DNA from: Hygrocybe punicea
Lineage: Eukaryota; Basidiomycota; Agaricomycetes; Agaricales; Hygrophoraceae
NCBI GenBank assembly: GCA_963556145.1
Contig: OY744467.1
Location: 2,666,001 to 2,730,000 of the forward strand
DNA length: 64,000 nucleotides
Direction of reading: 5' to 3'
In this document: one piece after another, positions 23,503-36,576 of the stretch
How positions within the stretch are numbered: position 1 is the stretch's first letter
Layout of the letters: every line of letters begins with the position of its first letter
Translations under genes and position numbers: made by a program
Notes under the pieces: generated by a model
What the model saw: the letters and a program-made list of their open reading frames with translations, nothing else
Databases searched by the model: none
Told to the model about the DNA's origin: nothing

Positions 23503-26500
23503 CTATCCACCATCCGCCGTCTCCCTACGGTGTTGTTGCAGCTGAAATTGCTTGCCGACGCTGGGAGTGGTTGGTTCTTCACTTTCTGGGATGGTTTCCT
23601 CGTCAACGTGACTCTTCCATTTCGCCTTCGAGAGTTCACCTTCGGATTCCAACGCCCTCTCCAAAGCTATCTTCGTCAAGATACATTTTATATTAATACT
23701 GTTGCAAGTACATACCTTTCTCTCCCCTTTTTTTGAGCCGAAGACACATGGCGGCATGCAGCGAATCGATGTACGAGTCGTATTTCACGATCTCGGTAAG
23801 CAAATACTGGGACTTCTTCTCCCAATTACTCTGGGCTTTAATCGCGTTGGCGGACCGGGGTTGGTACTGTTTAGATCTATGAATGGATGGTCTCGTGAAG
23901 TAAATAGGAATACACACCAAGGCTGACATCGGTTCCCGGAATTCGTTATGTCGTTTCAGCTCTTTTTTCATGGACGATACGTGCTTCTGCAGAGCCTCCA
24001 TTTGGGCTTCTTCGTCGTGAACACTTGATACAGTTGGCGGGAGAGGGGGCTTCCAGTCATTGATGAACGTTCGATCAATGTATGGAGAGTGCGCAGCTCG
24101 CACTGTTGCTACGTCCCTCCAGCCAAACTTGCTTCGAGTACTGCGACCGCTGCGTACACTCATGGCGTCGGAATAATCTTGATCCCTCATAGATTCATTG
24201 TCCGAGGTTGAGCGCCCGTGAGACAACGGATCTTCTACGCGATTCCAGCCATATTCCATGTTGGAAACACCACCTGCAAGGGGCTCCTTGCTCATGCGTG
24301 CGGCCCAATAGTTGCATGTCGAGACCCATTCGTTGACGAGCTCCTCGGTGCCAGCTTGGAAAAAATATACCCCACCATTGGCAAGTGTTAGAACCATACA
24401 ATATGGACGTTGTCTATTATAACCGGGTGGAGGTAATCCATGTGCCAAAGAATGAGCGAGATGGATTGTTCCCACAGGATAGGCATTTTCCTGTCGGCAA
24501 TTAGTTCAGAGAAATATCATTGGGAAATCTTCTAACTTACAAGCCAATTTCCGCCACCAACAACTTTAGAATTGCCATGGCCGTGTTGGCCAAAGATAAA
24601 CATGTTCAGTTCCCCCTTCTGAATAACGACAAATACATCCATCCATGTTTTGTCTTTGGCCCTCTTCCTCGTAGATTCCCAGTATTGTTTGCGGCACAAC
24701 ATACCCTCTTTTGCCCAGGGAGCACCAAGAAGCGCTAACTCCTCATCGGTTATGCTAATTGTCGTCGAGGTTGAACCCTGACTACGGAGGCTGTGATCAT
24801 CGTCCTCTTGGGCTTCCCGAATGATTGTATGCGAGAGATTTGAAGCGAACCCAAGTGTTGGCGTGAGGAAGGATGAGCTGGAACCGTACATAACCTAAGA
24901 AAAGTTCTCAGTAGATGACAGAAAACCGCGCCTCCGGATGACTCACTTCATGAGTTGACGTAGCAAAACTAGGAGAGGGGCTCACTCGCCCATCGATACT
25001 GCTGTTACTGCTATACGGACTACTGCCTGTCGGAGCGCCGAGTATGGATTGCAATCCTCTAATACTTCCGCGTTTCAGAGTCGCCAAACGATCAGGAGGT
25101 CCGCGTAGGCTGCGATGTCTGATCATGGTGGGCTGCCCGGGACTCAATGACGACATAGACGATCGCATTGTAACACTGCTGCCGAGAGGCTGCAAAATCT
25201 GCTGGCTTTTGATGGCGTTGTACATGTCCTGTTCACCGTTCAAACAAAAACATAACTACATGCTAATGTAGTTTACCTTCAGTAGGGCCTCCATGTCATT
25301 TTCCCAATTACGACCGTAACCTGTAGAGGTTCCGCTGCTGTTTAAATGTTTCGGTTCTTGGATGGAAGAGATTTGTATGGAAGGTGTGCTGCCGTTCGAT
25401 GTTCGTCCCAAGGCAGGTGACATTGACGACACGCCAGCGGTCGTCGAGGTGAAGGCATCCCGGGAGATACTATTCCAACTTGTGACGCTGCCACTCCTTT
25501 TAGAACGCGCCGGGGTACCCATGGCAGTCTCAGTGCCATCAGATCCACGAGCACTGCTGCAGTCATCATATGTGAGATCAGTGACGGAGACCTCTGAGAG
25601 AGGGGCGGGTTGCAGTTGCATCTGAATGGCAGCGAGTGTGTTCCGAACAAACTGATTACGTGACATGCGCGTCGTCAGATCGGCGACATGCAGATCAGTG
25701 TTTAGCAGCAGCAAGGAATAAGAAACCGCGTGAACAACACCTACAGCAGTCGGCACATGATTTGATTCGAAATGGGTGGACAAAACTCACTAGCACTGCC
25801 ATACAATCCGCTACGATTGCAATCCCAGTATCGCCTACTAAATTCCTCCAGAATACGATCCACTTGTTGAGTTTCGGCTTTCAGATAGAGCTTGGCGCAC
25901 AACCGTCTACATAGCCATGTCAGGATCAAATGCCCATCTACCATGGAAATTCCTGACCTGAAGGCGACATCGAGCCTCAGACTGGTGAAGTCGAAGAATT
26001 CAACATATTGGTGTAAAGCGATCTTGTTGATTTGACCGCTATGCGATAAAATAAATTTTACTTCAAGTTATAGTGTGATATGCTTACTGTCCACCAAGCC
26101 ATTCAGCTATCTTTTCTTTTGCTAGGAACTCTTCATCTTCTGTCCAGCACCGGGTGGCCAGTTCCTTGCCTCGTACATCAACGTCGGGATTTTCGTCACC
26201 AGCAGGTGACTGATTTGGAAAATATCGAGTCGAATTTAATTCACTGACTGTGAGGTCTTGTTGCGAACTCATCGCCAGCGTCGGAGAAACTGTATCGGAT
26301 GAAATTAATTAAATTACGCTGTCGAGTAAACCGTCTCATTGGGGGATTTGGCTCACCGACACGTGATTCGGGTACATCATGAATGAGGGACGGTTCGGAG
26401 CTCGATGCGGTTGAACGATGCTGAATGCGTAACCGGGAAGAATCGCGGGACGATGGATTGATGTGGGTGCCCAAACCACCAAAGGAGTTCACATTACGTG

Positions 26501-28377
26501 ACTGGAGTGGTGAAATCCCGTGCTTGGAGGCGGAGCCCCTTGGAGAATTTGGCGTGGTGCGGGGTTGGACAGGCGTTATTAAGGAAGAAATACGGGGAGG
26601 AACGATGGAAGCCGCCACCGGGATTGACTCGTGGATAGGACATGAGGGAGAGGACATGGCGTTCACTTCCTCCACTTCCGAGGCTAGTTGCAAGGTCACT
26701 GTCGGAGTAGCAGTAATCGACAGGGGGGGTGATTTTCCACTAGACGATTCAGCCTTTTCAGCTTGCGGAGATAACACGAGGCCATCAGCCATTGCAGGCT
26801 GACCAGCGACTGACCGGGAAGGGGTAGAAGGATCTTGGAGAACTAACGACGATCCAGACACCGGATCCAGCTGAGAAAGTTCACCTTTGAAGTCGCTGAT
26901 AATCCCGTTCAACGTAGCGTCCCAACCATGGGAATCAGCGGTTCCGGGATCTTTGGATGCAGGAGTAGATGCTAATGCGCCTTTCCTCAATTCGATTTCG
27001 CTGATGCTCATGCTTCTTTTTTTGGTGTGGCTTGGGGCTTTGGGGGCAAGGTTAGGTGACTTAGTGCCGACAGAGGCTTCCTGAGGGCGTGAATGTGTCC
27101 GTTGAGTTACAAGAAGAGTTTGGTCATCCGTGTCCACACTTCGGCGCTCTTGCCCGCCAAAAATTTGTGGCAGAGGTTTAATAGTTCCATGGTTGGTAAA
27201 TACATCCGCTATGGGCGAGGTGCCGTTGCGTGAGATATGAGTTGGTATCGGAGGTACTGGTGGATATGATGATGAATTATTTGAGGTTGCAGTGGTTGCA
27301 TACGGGGACGAAGCGTCAGTTTTCTAACAAGCATATCATGTAAGTATAATTGAAGGTAAGTGATGTAGTCTCTTACCGATCGCTCTCGGAATGTGCCCTG
27401 ACCCCACATTTTCCCCAAGAAAGCAGTTGTTTTTGACCTTACGGAGGATTTTGGAGGCTAGAGTGATGGCAAGTCGGGTCAATGGTAGGAACAGTGGAAG
27501 AATCCAGGACTAATTTACCTTTCCTGCACCGTTTTCCTTCGGGCTGGCCAAAATCCAATCAGAATTGCTCGGACTGTGGAAGTCTGAGCAGAAAGAATTA
27601 ATTTCGTTTGTTTTTGCTGTAGGCCTGCCCTTCGACGGCGTGACTGGGGCTGGCGAAGGTGAGGTTGCTGAGGAGGTCGACGATCGCTGACGTAGCTTGC
27701 CAGCTGTGCGACCATACGTTTGCGGCAGTGGTGGTGGTGGGGGTCCAGGTTCGAAGGTTTTCTCTCTCTTCTGTTGCAACCCAACTACCCCACCTCGTTC
27801 CTTGGCTTTCCGCAGGAGTGTAGCTAAATCAGGACTGCTGGATGTACCTGGCGATCGATACAATGAGCGTCGTTTAGTTTGCATGTCAGGGTCTTCCGCG
27901 TCGAAAAAGATATCATGAGATGACGCTGGAGAAGCATCTGGCGGCCTCGCTGAAGAAGGACCGGGTGGGCTAGGCGTCGGAGGTACCACGATGGGGGTGG
28001 GGGGTTGAAGCCTTGGTGTCTTTTTCTCTTTTGGCGGAGGAGTGGGTGAACCGAAGCTTTGTTTCATCGAAGAAGGGCTGGTGTCAACCCCCAAGGAATT
28101 TACATCAATGCCTTCCTTCAGCACAACCGTTCCTCCGGCGCGCAGCGCCTGCTCAAAATCCAAGTCAGTTCGTGAAATGCGGTGGTTTAGTGTTCTGTTG
28201 ATGTCGCTTGAAGCTACTGGTTGCAAACCATTAGGAAAGGATGAGGGGGGCACCGGCAAACGTGGCGCAGGAGCTTGAGCATGCCAGAAAAGAGAGGCCA
28301 GGATGGGCAGCGACGAAGCAGGTGTATCGTTGTGGACGCCGCTTACAACGAATAAATTTGGTAAATTTCAGCCACAT
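23503..28377 (-). CDS. Sec7-PH domain Arf guanine nucleotide exchange factor (Syt1-like)
   Basis: Thirteen exons: complement(23503..23666, 23716..23866, 23918..24490, 24541..24894, 24947..25228, 25277..25740, 25791..25906, 25958..26038, 26088..26289, 26357..27323, 27377..27457, 27519..28273, 28347..28377), 1406 aa. The first ~600 residues are Ser/Pro-rich. A Sec7 domain at about 620-785 reads EWLGGHGQINKIALHQYVEFFDF, then LRLDVAFRRLCAKLYLK, with the glutamic finger in KAETQQVDRIL, and ends VSYSLLLLNTDLHVADL. After a linker a PH domain spans about 1030-1190 (KEGMLCRKQYWE, WMDVFVVIQKGEL, GGVYFFQAGTEELVNEWV). The C-terminus is a coiled coil. It should activate Arf at Golgi or plasma membrane. 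Exon 1 is uncertain; the intron at 23867-23917 is stop-free and a multiple of three. Confidence 0.9.
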
Positions 28378-28546
28378 CGTACGGCAAAAAAAAAATCTAT
28401 GATATGCAATATCTACAGTAGCACATTGCACCGTCCTTGAAGACAAGAAGAAAAAAAAAGGACATGGATAAAGCAGCAGCTACCGAAAAAAAAGGAACTA
28501 TGGTACATCTACAATACAAACCAAGCCAACAAATATCAATCATTTC

Positions 28547-31500
28547 CTACAAACTACCCTCATGCATCTTGCGAGATGAAGGTAGTTGTAAACCAGTAGA
28601 TGATCGTCGCTGCCGCTTCATGGCAAGCGTCCCACTCGTACTTGATGCCTGTGCTACACGAGTCACATGCGATAATCGTGATGCTGCAAGTCCAGACAGC
28701 ACACCACTCGTTGTAGACGAACGAGGCCGAGTCGACGATGATGCGATCTTTGGTAAACTCGAGCTTCCCTTGCGAGTAACACCGTTGGGTGAACCGGAAG
28801 TGCGGTTCCTGGACAGGCAAACTCGGGCTCGAAACGCGTCATCAGGGAGATGATATTCAGCGGACTTACCTCTTCTTGATGACATCAGTTTTAAGAGAAA
28901 GTGGGCGAACCACACCGTGAAGCTTCTGTTTGAAAGTAATATCAATAAATTTTGACAAGGTGCAACTTCGAAGTCGCTTACATAGAACAAGCCACACGCA
29001 TTACCTGACGAAGGTGTAAATAAAAATATGCACAAGCACAAATTTTTTTGCAACATACACAGCGGATGTCCCTCTGGATCCCTTCTCCACAACGGTGTAT
29101 TGGTTGTTTGGCAGTTCGTACAAAGGGTGGGAGACTCTCCATCCTCACTGCCTCCTTTCACGTGTCCAGGGCCGCCTTCGGGTAGATCAGGCGTACTCGT
29201 TATGGACCTCATGTCACCCATCGACGAACTGTTGCCCGCCACTGGGAGAGACTTTTTCTTTTGAAGATCCTGCGCGCACTGTTTCATCGGAGCATACTTG
29301 CGAGGCGTATTCCGGCTATGGTAACTATTTGGGGCGCCTTCGGCAGAGGGTGGTGTAGAGGCATTCGATGTGTTGTAAGGCTCCGGAGAAGCAGTCGTAC
29401 TTACGGCGCCATTCCCCCATCCATCACTCGACGGGCTCGTGTGGAAGCTCTGATACGCTCCCTCCTGTTCGACGGAGAGAATTTGGGTTGGATCAACATG
29501 CGTGTATGGATTCTGCGCCAGACTGCCCGTATTCTCCAAGGAGGGATACACAAAACCCATAAGCTGTCGGTAGTCCAGCCCTGAATCGGCCCCAGCCAGG
29601 TTGGTGGCGTTCAATTGTGCGTACCCTTCTGCCATGGCAGCAGAAGCTGCTGCTGCGACCGCCGACAGCCCATTGGTCATATGGGGTGAACCCACGGGAG
29701 CTGAAAATGAAGACCGAGACATAGACGAAGGCGCTGAGTGATGATAATGACCGTCAATATCTTCCGTCGTGCGTAGCGTCCTGCCAAAGTCGCTCTGACC
29801 CATGGAGGTTGCCGATCCGGAAATATCAAACAGGTTGTCGTACGGAGGGAATGTAAAGTTGAACACAGAGGAAGGAAATTGGCTGTCGTTCTCAAAGTGT
29901 TCCGGCTCTTGCTTCATGACATTAGATGAGCGATCGACCATTGGTGGATCTGCTCGCAACATGCTCTCGGCGTGGGGGGCATCCGCTGGCCGCTTTGTGC
30001 CAGCAAGGCTATTAGGTGACAAAGGTTTTCCATTAACTTGATGACGACCGCTCACCCCAACCAAGATTCCATCCTTTGAAATGGTATGGTCAAAACTGGT
30101 CTTGCGAACATATCGCGGAAAGGCACGCTGTTCTTGTACCGTGCCGGAAGAGGAAGGTGTTCGGTGAAGGCCATGTAGGCCGAAAGCAGGTAAAGACGAA
30201 GGCGCAAGAGCTGGGCTGTCAAAGGTTGATAAGGACTGGTGGTAATTGACAAGATTATATCGTGAATCGGAAGAAACGTCAAATGTAGGCTGAACACGAG
30301 TGCTGTGTTCATATATTGAAGAAAGATCGGATCGAGGAGGAAATGGATACGTGGGACTTCGTCGACCAGTCGATATGGCAGACGTCCCGGGTATTGGTAT
30401 ACTGGATGTAGCCGATATTCCCTTGAGTGAAGAGTCTCCCGACAACGGGAATGTATCTGGGTTCTCTTGGGGTTTCGGATGACCACGCGTCAGCACGCCA
30501 TTACTCGTGCCTAGTGTTGGGAAGGGAAGCCGACCATCGCCTTGTGCCAAAGTCGGCATACTATGCTGATCGAACTCAGCGGCGGGTGATAGGGGTGGCC
30601 GGGATCGTGAACGACTAGTTGGTCTCCAGTCCATCGATATTCGCGACCTAGACCTGCTCATTGCCCTCCAGTCCATTGGAACGACACTACAAGAGGGATG
30701 TAAGCAGAATGCGGGCTCTGTCAACGGAGAGCGCCACTTACTCTTCATCTTCGGTACCATCTTGGTTTCTACCATCAAATCCTACCACTTGCACAGTGGC
30801 TTTACCCTTGTCGATTCTGCGACCTCTCTCGTCACCGCAATGCCCAGATTGTTTAGAATCGTCTAGGGATGAATCAGCAACTTGCTGTTTGGAAATCATG
30901 TCGACTTGTTGCTCCAATCTAGCTTCTTCATCCCTTTTCTTTTTAAGAGCCAATGCCATCATTCGCCAGGTGATGTTTTCCATTCTCTGTGCGTGGGGTA
31001 AGATTGCCTTTGTGCGTGCATACATTTTCCACACCTGAGTGGCCAATGGATCATCCTTGGCTAGTTTTTCTGGATCATCGTCGACTGCAGCCAAAGGTTT
31101 CAGATCTGGAGATCCAGACATTACGGGAGAGGTGAAGGGACTATTGCTTTTCTCGGACAATGCAGTTGAATGGGCAAAAAGGTCGTCCGTGAAGAGGTTT
31201 GAGAAAATAGCGGATTTAGAATCGGTTGGAGAGACGGGCGAATTCCCACAGACAGCTGACAAAGTCGAGTATGGTGACAATGGCACTTGGTTCAGTGGAT
31301 TATACGATGTTGCAGACGGAGCGGTAGAGGCAGGTGACATCCACAGTGAAGGCGAGACGCCGATGTGTGATCGGTCGCTAGAAAATGAGTAATTCTGAGG
31401 ATAGTCGAGCGATGACTGAGACAGGGGGTTGTTGAAAGGCATCTCAAATGTTGCTTCATGAGACGGAGGGATTCTCTCTTCGGGATGAGAGTACCGAGGA

Positions 31501-32231
31501 GCATCGCTCCGAAACTCTCGCGCATTGTATTGTGGAATGGCGCCGTCAGCTCCTCTGGATTGTCTGGAATCCACTGTTCTTACAGAATTGCTCGGACGAC
31601 GTTGGATTGGTGTGAACTGGGGTAAGCCAGCTGCGGTTGTTTTAGCCTTGCTAGAATGGGAGATATTTGATGGAAGAGGGGGACGGTGTATGGAGGGTTT
31701 TGGACTATACGAGGAGTAGAGAGATAAATTCCAGGGACTCGGGGGCGCATTGCGAGTTGGGGGATGCATTGAACTGCCAGAGATTTGGTGTGATCGACCA
31801 TTGGGAGGGTTAGTAGGAGGGGAACGGAAGGAGTCGATAGGTAAACTTGATGGGGTACCTGCGGTAGACAGCGAGCCCAAGAGACCATTTTCTGAAAGAG
31901 AGTCAAAGGGAGATTGAGAGAGGGGGGTAAAGAGGTTCCAGTCGGATGCTGGGAAGGACTGCGAATTGACAGAATCTGAGGAGTCGATGGGAATTGTGGA
32001 TCGGGGACTGGAATTGGGCAACATATAGAGGGACTGAGAGTGACCAACGGCCAAGGAGGAATTGTGAGACCAGGGTGAAGACTGGGCCGAGTTGGCGAAG
32101 GATGAGTTGTGAGGACTGTTGTCTGATGGCGGGTGGTGATTTGAGATGGAGGTCGATACGGACAGGCGGGGAGGCGGGGACCAACGACGATGGTCATTGA
32201 AGCCCCTCGCAGCCGACGACGGGGGTTCCAT
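28547..32231 (-). CDS. AreA/NIT2-type GATA factor (nitrogen regulation)
   Basis: Five exons: complement(28547..28808, 28870..28925, 28982..29004, 29059..30686, 30742..32231), 1152 aa. A DUF1752 block typical of AreA proteins sits near residue 430 ([34 protein letters not shown]). Near 1012-1060 is one GATA finger with 17-residue loop, CTNC-X17-CNAC, followed by [25 protein letters not shown]. The finger is rebuilt from three exons, one only 23 nt long. The rest is Ser/Pro-rich. In fungi this class activates genes for secondary nitrogen sources. Start ATG 32231 is the first in-frame Met; a CTCCAG acceptor just upstream suggests a 5' UTR intron. Its stop lies only 170 bp upstream of the Arf GEF start codon on the same strand. 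Confidence 0.92.
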
Positions 32232-33201
32232 GGGGTGGATGTTGGGCGGCGACGGAGAGACGGGTGGTATGAGGCGTAGCGACGGGAGCTGGAGAGGTAA
32301 AGACACGGAACAGGGACAATCAAGGCACGGTGAGGCCCGCTATGGAAAGAGGAAAGACCAACGGCAGCGAAAGCGAAGTTGGACGGCGTCGCGCAGGCTG
32401 AAGCTCAGGGCAACAGAGCGGTGAGCACCCGGAATCCACTCGTGCTCATCGTTTTGCGGTCCGTGACCCTAGTGACCCCGGAAACTCTAGGTTATTATAG
32501 TCGTCTAGGGTTCCGTATACGGGTGACTTTCACGGTGACCGAGGTCCCAATATATTTTGCTGTCGGATCTTGAATCCGATGGCAGGCATCGTCCAGGTCT
32601 CACGACGGACACCTTCAAGCTGGCAGATCAGCGCTCAGTACTCAGTACTCAGTACTCAGTACTCAGTCTAGTCCTAGCATCCTACGAGATTTCCCAAGCT
32701 CTCTCGTTCCTCCAGCTGTCTTCCCTGGGCATATCCGGTCATCAACAGACTCCACAGGTTCGGCCGGAACCCACATCGACAACCGTCCCTCCTGCCAGTG
32801 AGTCTCAGGGCTCGCTTATATTTCCGAGGCTAATCCGTTTTGCAGTGCATTCATTCCGTACAGCGACGAGTACTCTCAGCAAGTAAGGATTCCTCCGTAA
32901 ATTCGCCGCTCCTCGGTGTTACTCATTAATATTGTTGACTACGCCCAGAGCGGAAGTAATACATATCCATGTCAGTACTCGCCACATAATACGCCACCAT
33001 CAACGATTCTTGCTCAGCTGCCTTTTCCGGGTTAGCCATCGGGATATACATGCACGTGACCGGCTGATGGACTTCGGGTCTGGCGGGAAAGGATCACGTT
33101 GCCCAGCCGTGTCCTTGACTTTTCCCCGTTCACCATCGCTAGGAAGAGGGACAGGACATTGTTTGCAGCTACCGAACGGATATACAATCAAGTGAAACAC
33201 A
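32232..33201. promoter_or_regulatory. 5' region of the GATA-factor gene
   Basis: Long gene-free stretch between the GATA-factor start codon and the signal peptide peptidase stop, presumably its promoter and leader. It contains the heptamer repeat listed separately. A 109-codon + frame at 32557-32886 shows no feature. Confidence 0.4.
32634..32667. repeat. CTCAGTA heptamer x about 5
   Basis: Four exact tandem copies of CTCAGTA plus a partial fifth. The central AGTACT of each junction is palindromic. It lies about 400 bp upstream of the GATA-factor start codon. Confidence 0.9.
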
Positions 33202-34706
33202 TCATATGTCCCCTTCCATTTTCGATGTTGCAGCACCGGTCTCTATCTCATTCTCCAATCTGCGCGAGTCACCCTCTGGTCCGGCCGTCTTGGCGGGGTC
33301 GTCCCCAGGTTTGACCTTCGGAGGCTCTCCTCCGTCTTTGGCTGGCTCGGGAGACTTCTCCGGCCTGTCGCTCCATTCCCAAGCAGCTTTCAACTCTCCT
33401 CGGGCCAACGCGGTTGCGAAAAATGACAGCATGCAAGCGGGGCTGGATGGATACACCATTGTCAGGGCATATCCGCAAATAAGCAGTTGCATCCGTTACC
33501 TCAGGTACAGTAATGCCGGCTGAGCGCTTTGGAAAGTATGCATCACCGTCATGGTGATACCGAGGCCGATAACATATGAAACGAGAGCGGAATAAAAGTA
33601 GGGCTTCGCAAAGGCCGACTTCGGTGCAGATTTGGAATAATGGTAGTAGTCGTATCGCAGTGCCAAGGCAATGAAAGTCCCCGGGATGACGACGTCTCCC
33701 AGACCTAGCATCGTGAAGCCTCTCGTGCCCGAAAACGTTATCGACTTCGGCCACAAGAGCTTGATGGGGACATCGAGGGTGGTAGCGACATTGACCATCT
33801 TGTTGAGCAGGGTCAGCAGGGTATTCAAGACATCCGAATTGCGAATACTTACAACGTCCGTCCCGAATACCCACCAAATGTCGTAGAAGAACAATCCCGA
33901 CAAGAGTATACATCCCGTTTTGAACGAATCGATTCTCAATAAAGATAATGCGTTGTGTGAAAATGAGAGCGAAAGGACATCTGTAAGTAACACAGATTTA
34001 CGACTGGCAGTTGAGAAGGCATAAAGAAGCGAAGGTGTTGCGCCGAGTGGAAAAAGAAACAAGGTCGGGGTTCTCCATGAAATGAATAAGAGTTCTGATA
34101 AAATTTCCTTTAGCAGAGTGTCTATGGTGAGGATTTAACACGATACCTTGTTGAGCTTTCTGGACCGAAACTTGGTATTTGGCAAATTGCCTCCAGCGAA
34201 CTGTTCCCAGCGTGAATCTTGAAAGACATACCAAGGACTAATAGTATGAAAGGTAAGTGACAAAGCCGGCAACGCCACCAACCAATATCTATTTACCTTC
34301 CAGACGCTTCCGACCCCGCTCAATGAAAAATATAACCCAAGTAACCAGTTGATCCATTCCTTTCCGAAATATTTTACAATGGCGTATAGCCCAACAAGCA
34401 CCACCGATCCCATCTATAAAAAGAAAAAGAAAAAGAAAGCAAAAGAAATGTTAGAATTGGCAGTACGACTCACAACCGGAAAGAGCCAGGCATCCCCTGA
34501 GGACATTCGATCAACAACAACGTCCGAGTCGTCTTCGCTGTCTTCGTCGGAACCTTCCCGTTTCTATGTGATACTTGAGGACAAGATGAGAATATGAAAC
34601 CCTGGGTGCCCACAGGTTGCAAGGACCCAAAGGCTCCAACATAGATAGAACCGACAGCGAGCGTCAACAGACCAGCATACGAGGAGAGAAGGTCCCAATC
34701 CGTCAT
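33202..34706 (-). CDS. Signal peptide peptidase (intramembrane aspartyl protease)
   Basis: Seven exons: complement(33202..33442, 33500..33798, 33853..34094, 34147..34237, 34297..34413, 34474..34563, 34614..34706), 390 aa. The two catalytic motifs of the presenilin/SPP family are present: YD in FFYDIWWVFGTDV and GLGD in TMLGLGDVVIPG, followed by the QPALLYL (PAL) motif. Multiple hydrophobic segments surround them, including YFGKEWINWLLGLYFSLSGV. An acidic loop near the N-terminus (EGSDEDSEDDSD) and a charged hydrophilic tail (EKSPEPAKDGGEPPK) complete the usual plan. It should clear signal peptides and type II membrane fragments in the ER membrane. The intron at 33799-33852 is 54 nt, in frame and free of stops; it is called as an intron because FGTDV must join MVNVATTLD. 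Confidence 0.93.
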
Positions 34707-34991
34707 TTGAGTCGTAGACGTGGTTTAGAAGCCTCTGACACACAAGTGCAAACAAACCTTAGTGCCGGGCCGGCCCGGTCAGACTTCCACGTCGTGCTAA
34801 ATTCGCTTATTATAATAATGGAATGGCCGAGACTACCTGGAACTACAGTGCAAGACTTCTCTCCTCTTCTCACCAACGCGAAGAGTGATGAATAGCGGGA
34901 ATGGGTTAAACCTGTATCCAACATGGAATCAGAGCTACCCTTTCCAAACGTTGCCCAACGACCAAAACTTTAAGAAAGCGATATGTGATGC

Positions 34992-36149
34992 TTGACACAA
35001 ACAAACGTGGCCGGTGCGAGTGTTTCTATCACCTCCTACGGTGACACGTCGGTGAGTCATACTCATATGGTACGAAACGTGGTCTTGATTCGAAAACAGG
35101 ACAGGCAGTTCTGCTATTCGGGAATGTCACCGAAGGAATGCTTTACGACGTCGACATCAATGAGTTCGTATCGGTGGGAATCTCTTCTGGCCAAACGCCG
35201 GCCTCAATTTCTTTCCTCAAGTCAGGGAATCACACGGTAAAACTTACCACAAAGCTGTTGGAACAGGGTTGACAGGGTAAGACCACGCCTCTCTTGGCTT
35301 GATAGCCTTTTACATGCTTACCTCACCCGTGCTAGTGTGAATCGCACTGTATTTCAAGATGACGACAGCATGTTAAAAAAAAAAAATAGCCCTGCTCCCA
35401 ATTCCTCAACGACGGAATATTTATATCCCCATGGTCTACGAGCCTTGCGATTCGACTTGGGTAGAAGACAATACCGTCACCTTTTCGTTCTTGGGTAAGC
35501 ATTAGCACACTTCAACCAGCATATTTTTCTGAAGCCCTTCGAGGAAACGCCATTCCGCTGTGGCGGCTCTTTCTCCTGATACAATTCAATCAACGAGTTT
35601 TTGCTTTGACAATTGTGCCTTTGTCACACTTTCCCCCAACTCAGCACGCCCCAGATTGGCAGTCCCAACTTCCTCGGTAATATGTACACCAGTGGTCTCC
35701 TTTATGTCAAAGAGAACCTCGCAAATACTCCTCTTAATATGGTTATGGATAGCAACCGAGAATTGAACCTTCTCCACGTGAATTTGGATTATATTGAAGT
35801 TCCCGTGAGTGCTCGCGCCTCTCATCCCTGTGCAATTTAACGGTGTCATCCGGACTAACTGCTCTTAAATCGTATCAAGCCTGCACCATTCGGTTTCGGT
35901 TGCAGTAATAATCGGACCTGTGGTCGGTGCTGTTGTGCTGTCTTTTTAGTTTTCTTTGAGTGGAGGAGGCGGGCAAACAGAGTGCGGGATCCCTTCGAAA
36001 TGCGGGAAGCGTTCAACATTGTCTTGTCAAACCGACGTCGACATCCAAGCGGAAATTTTGTTCGGCCGTTATCTAAGGACTCAGATTCAGCTGTGCCTTC
36101 TGTGGAGGCCGCGGGAGGTTCGACATTCGGGATTGAAACCGTGCAGTGA
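34992..36149 (+). pseudogene. Decayed single-pass membrane protein gene
   Basis: Pieces of a typical basidiomycete extracellular-domain/TM protein appear in order but in clashing frames: TNVAGASVSITSYGDTS and LLFGNVTEGMLYDVDIN (35.0-35.3 kb), STWVEDNTVTFSFLG (35.45 kb), then RGNAIPLW, SPDTIQSTSF and PQIGSPNFLGNMYTSG in three different frames without splice sites that would connect them. The TM segment GPVVGAVVLSF runs into TAG. The cytoplasmic tail RANRVRDPFEMREAFNIVL continues one frame over and ends at 36149. No start codon with a signal peptide was found upstream. Several frameshifts over a short distance indicate a pseudogene, although an unusual splicing pattern cannot be wholly excluded. 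Confidence 0.6.
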
Positions 36150-36576
36150 TGCACTGGAGATCCGAGTAATGTGGATGGAACTTGATCAGGTGCTGAGGTA
36201 TGAACGTGACGGTCCTCCGCCGGAGCGCACGCACAACTCCAAGCTAGTTGCTGACTTTATGAGACTGACCATGATGAGACTGACCATGCAAGTTGCAACT
36301 GAGTCTCGTGTTCACATCTACCAATGGTATTGATTTGTTGGCTATGACCAGATGACCTGTCATGTAGCTCTCTTATAATTATTGAAGGTTCTCTCCCAGG
36401 TTCTCTCCCTTTCGAAACCGCTGCTCTGCAACATAATCTAATCATCATCGGATGTAAGTGTATCAGTTTCGGGATCGAACAGAGATGTTCAATACTCCTT
36501 CAATACCCCGCTGCAACGCCATTCTTCCTGGAATCACTTGCAGCTGTCCTCTAGTTAACAAATACAATCGGGGTGA
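36150..36576. other. Intergenic, nothing seen
   Basis: Sequence between the decayed membrane-protein gene and the 3' end of the gamma-glutamyltransferase gene. No ORF or repeat of note, apart from a short GAGACTGACCATG duplication near 36260-36290. Confidence 0.45.
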
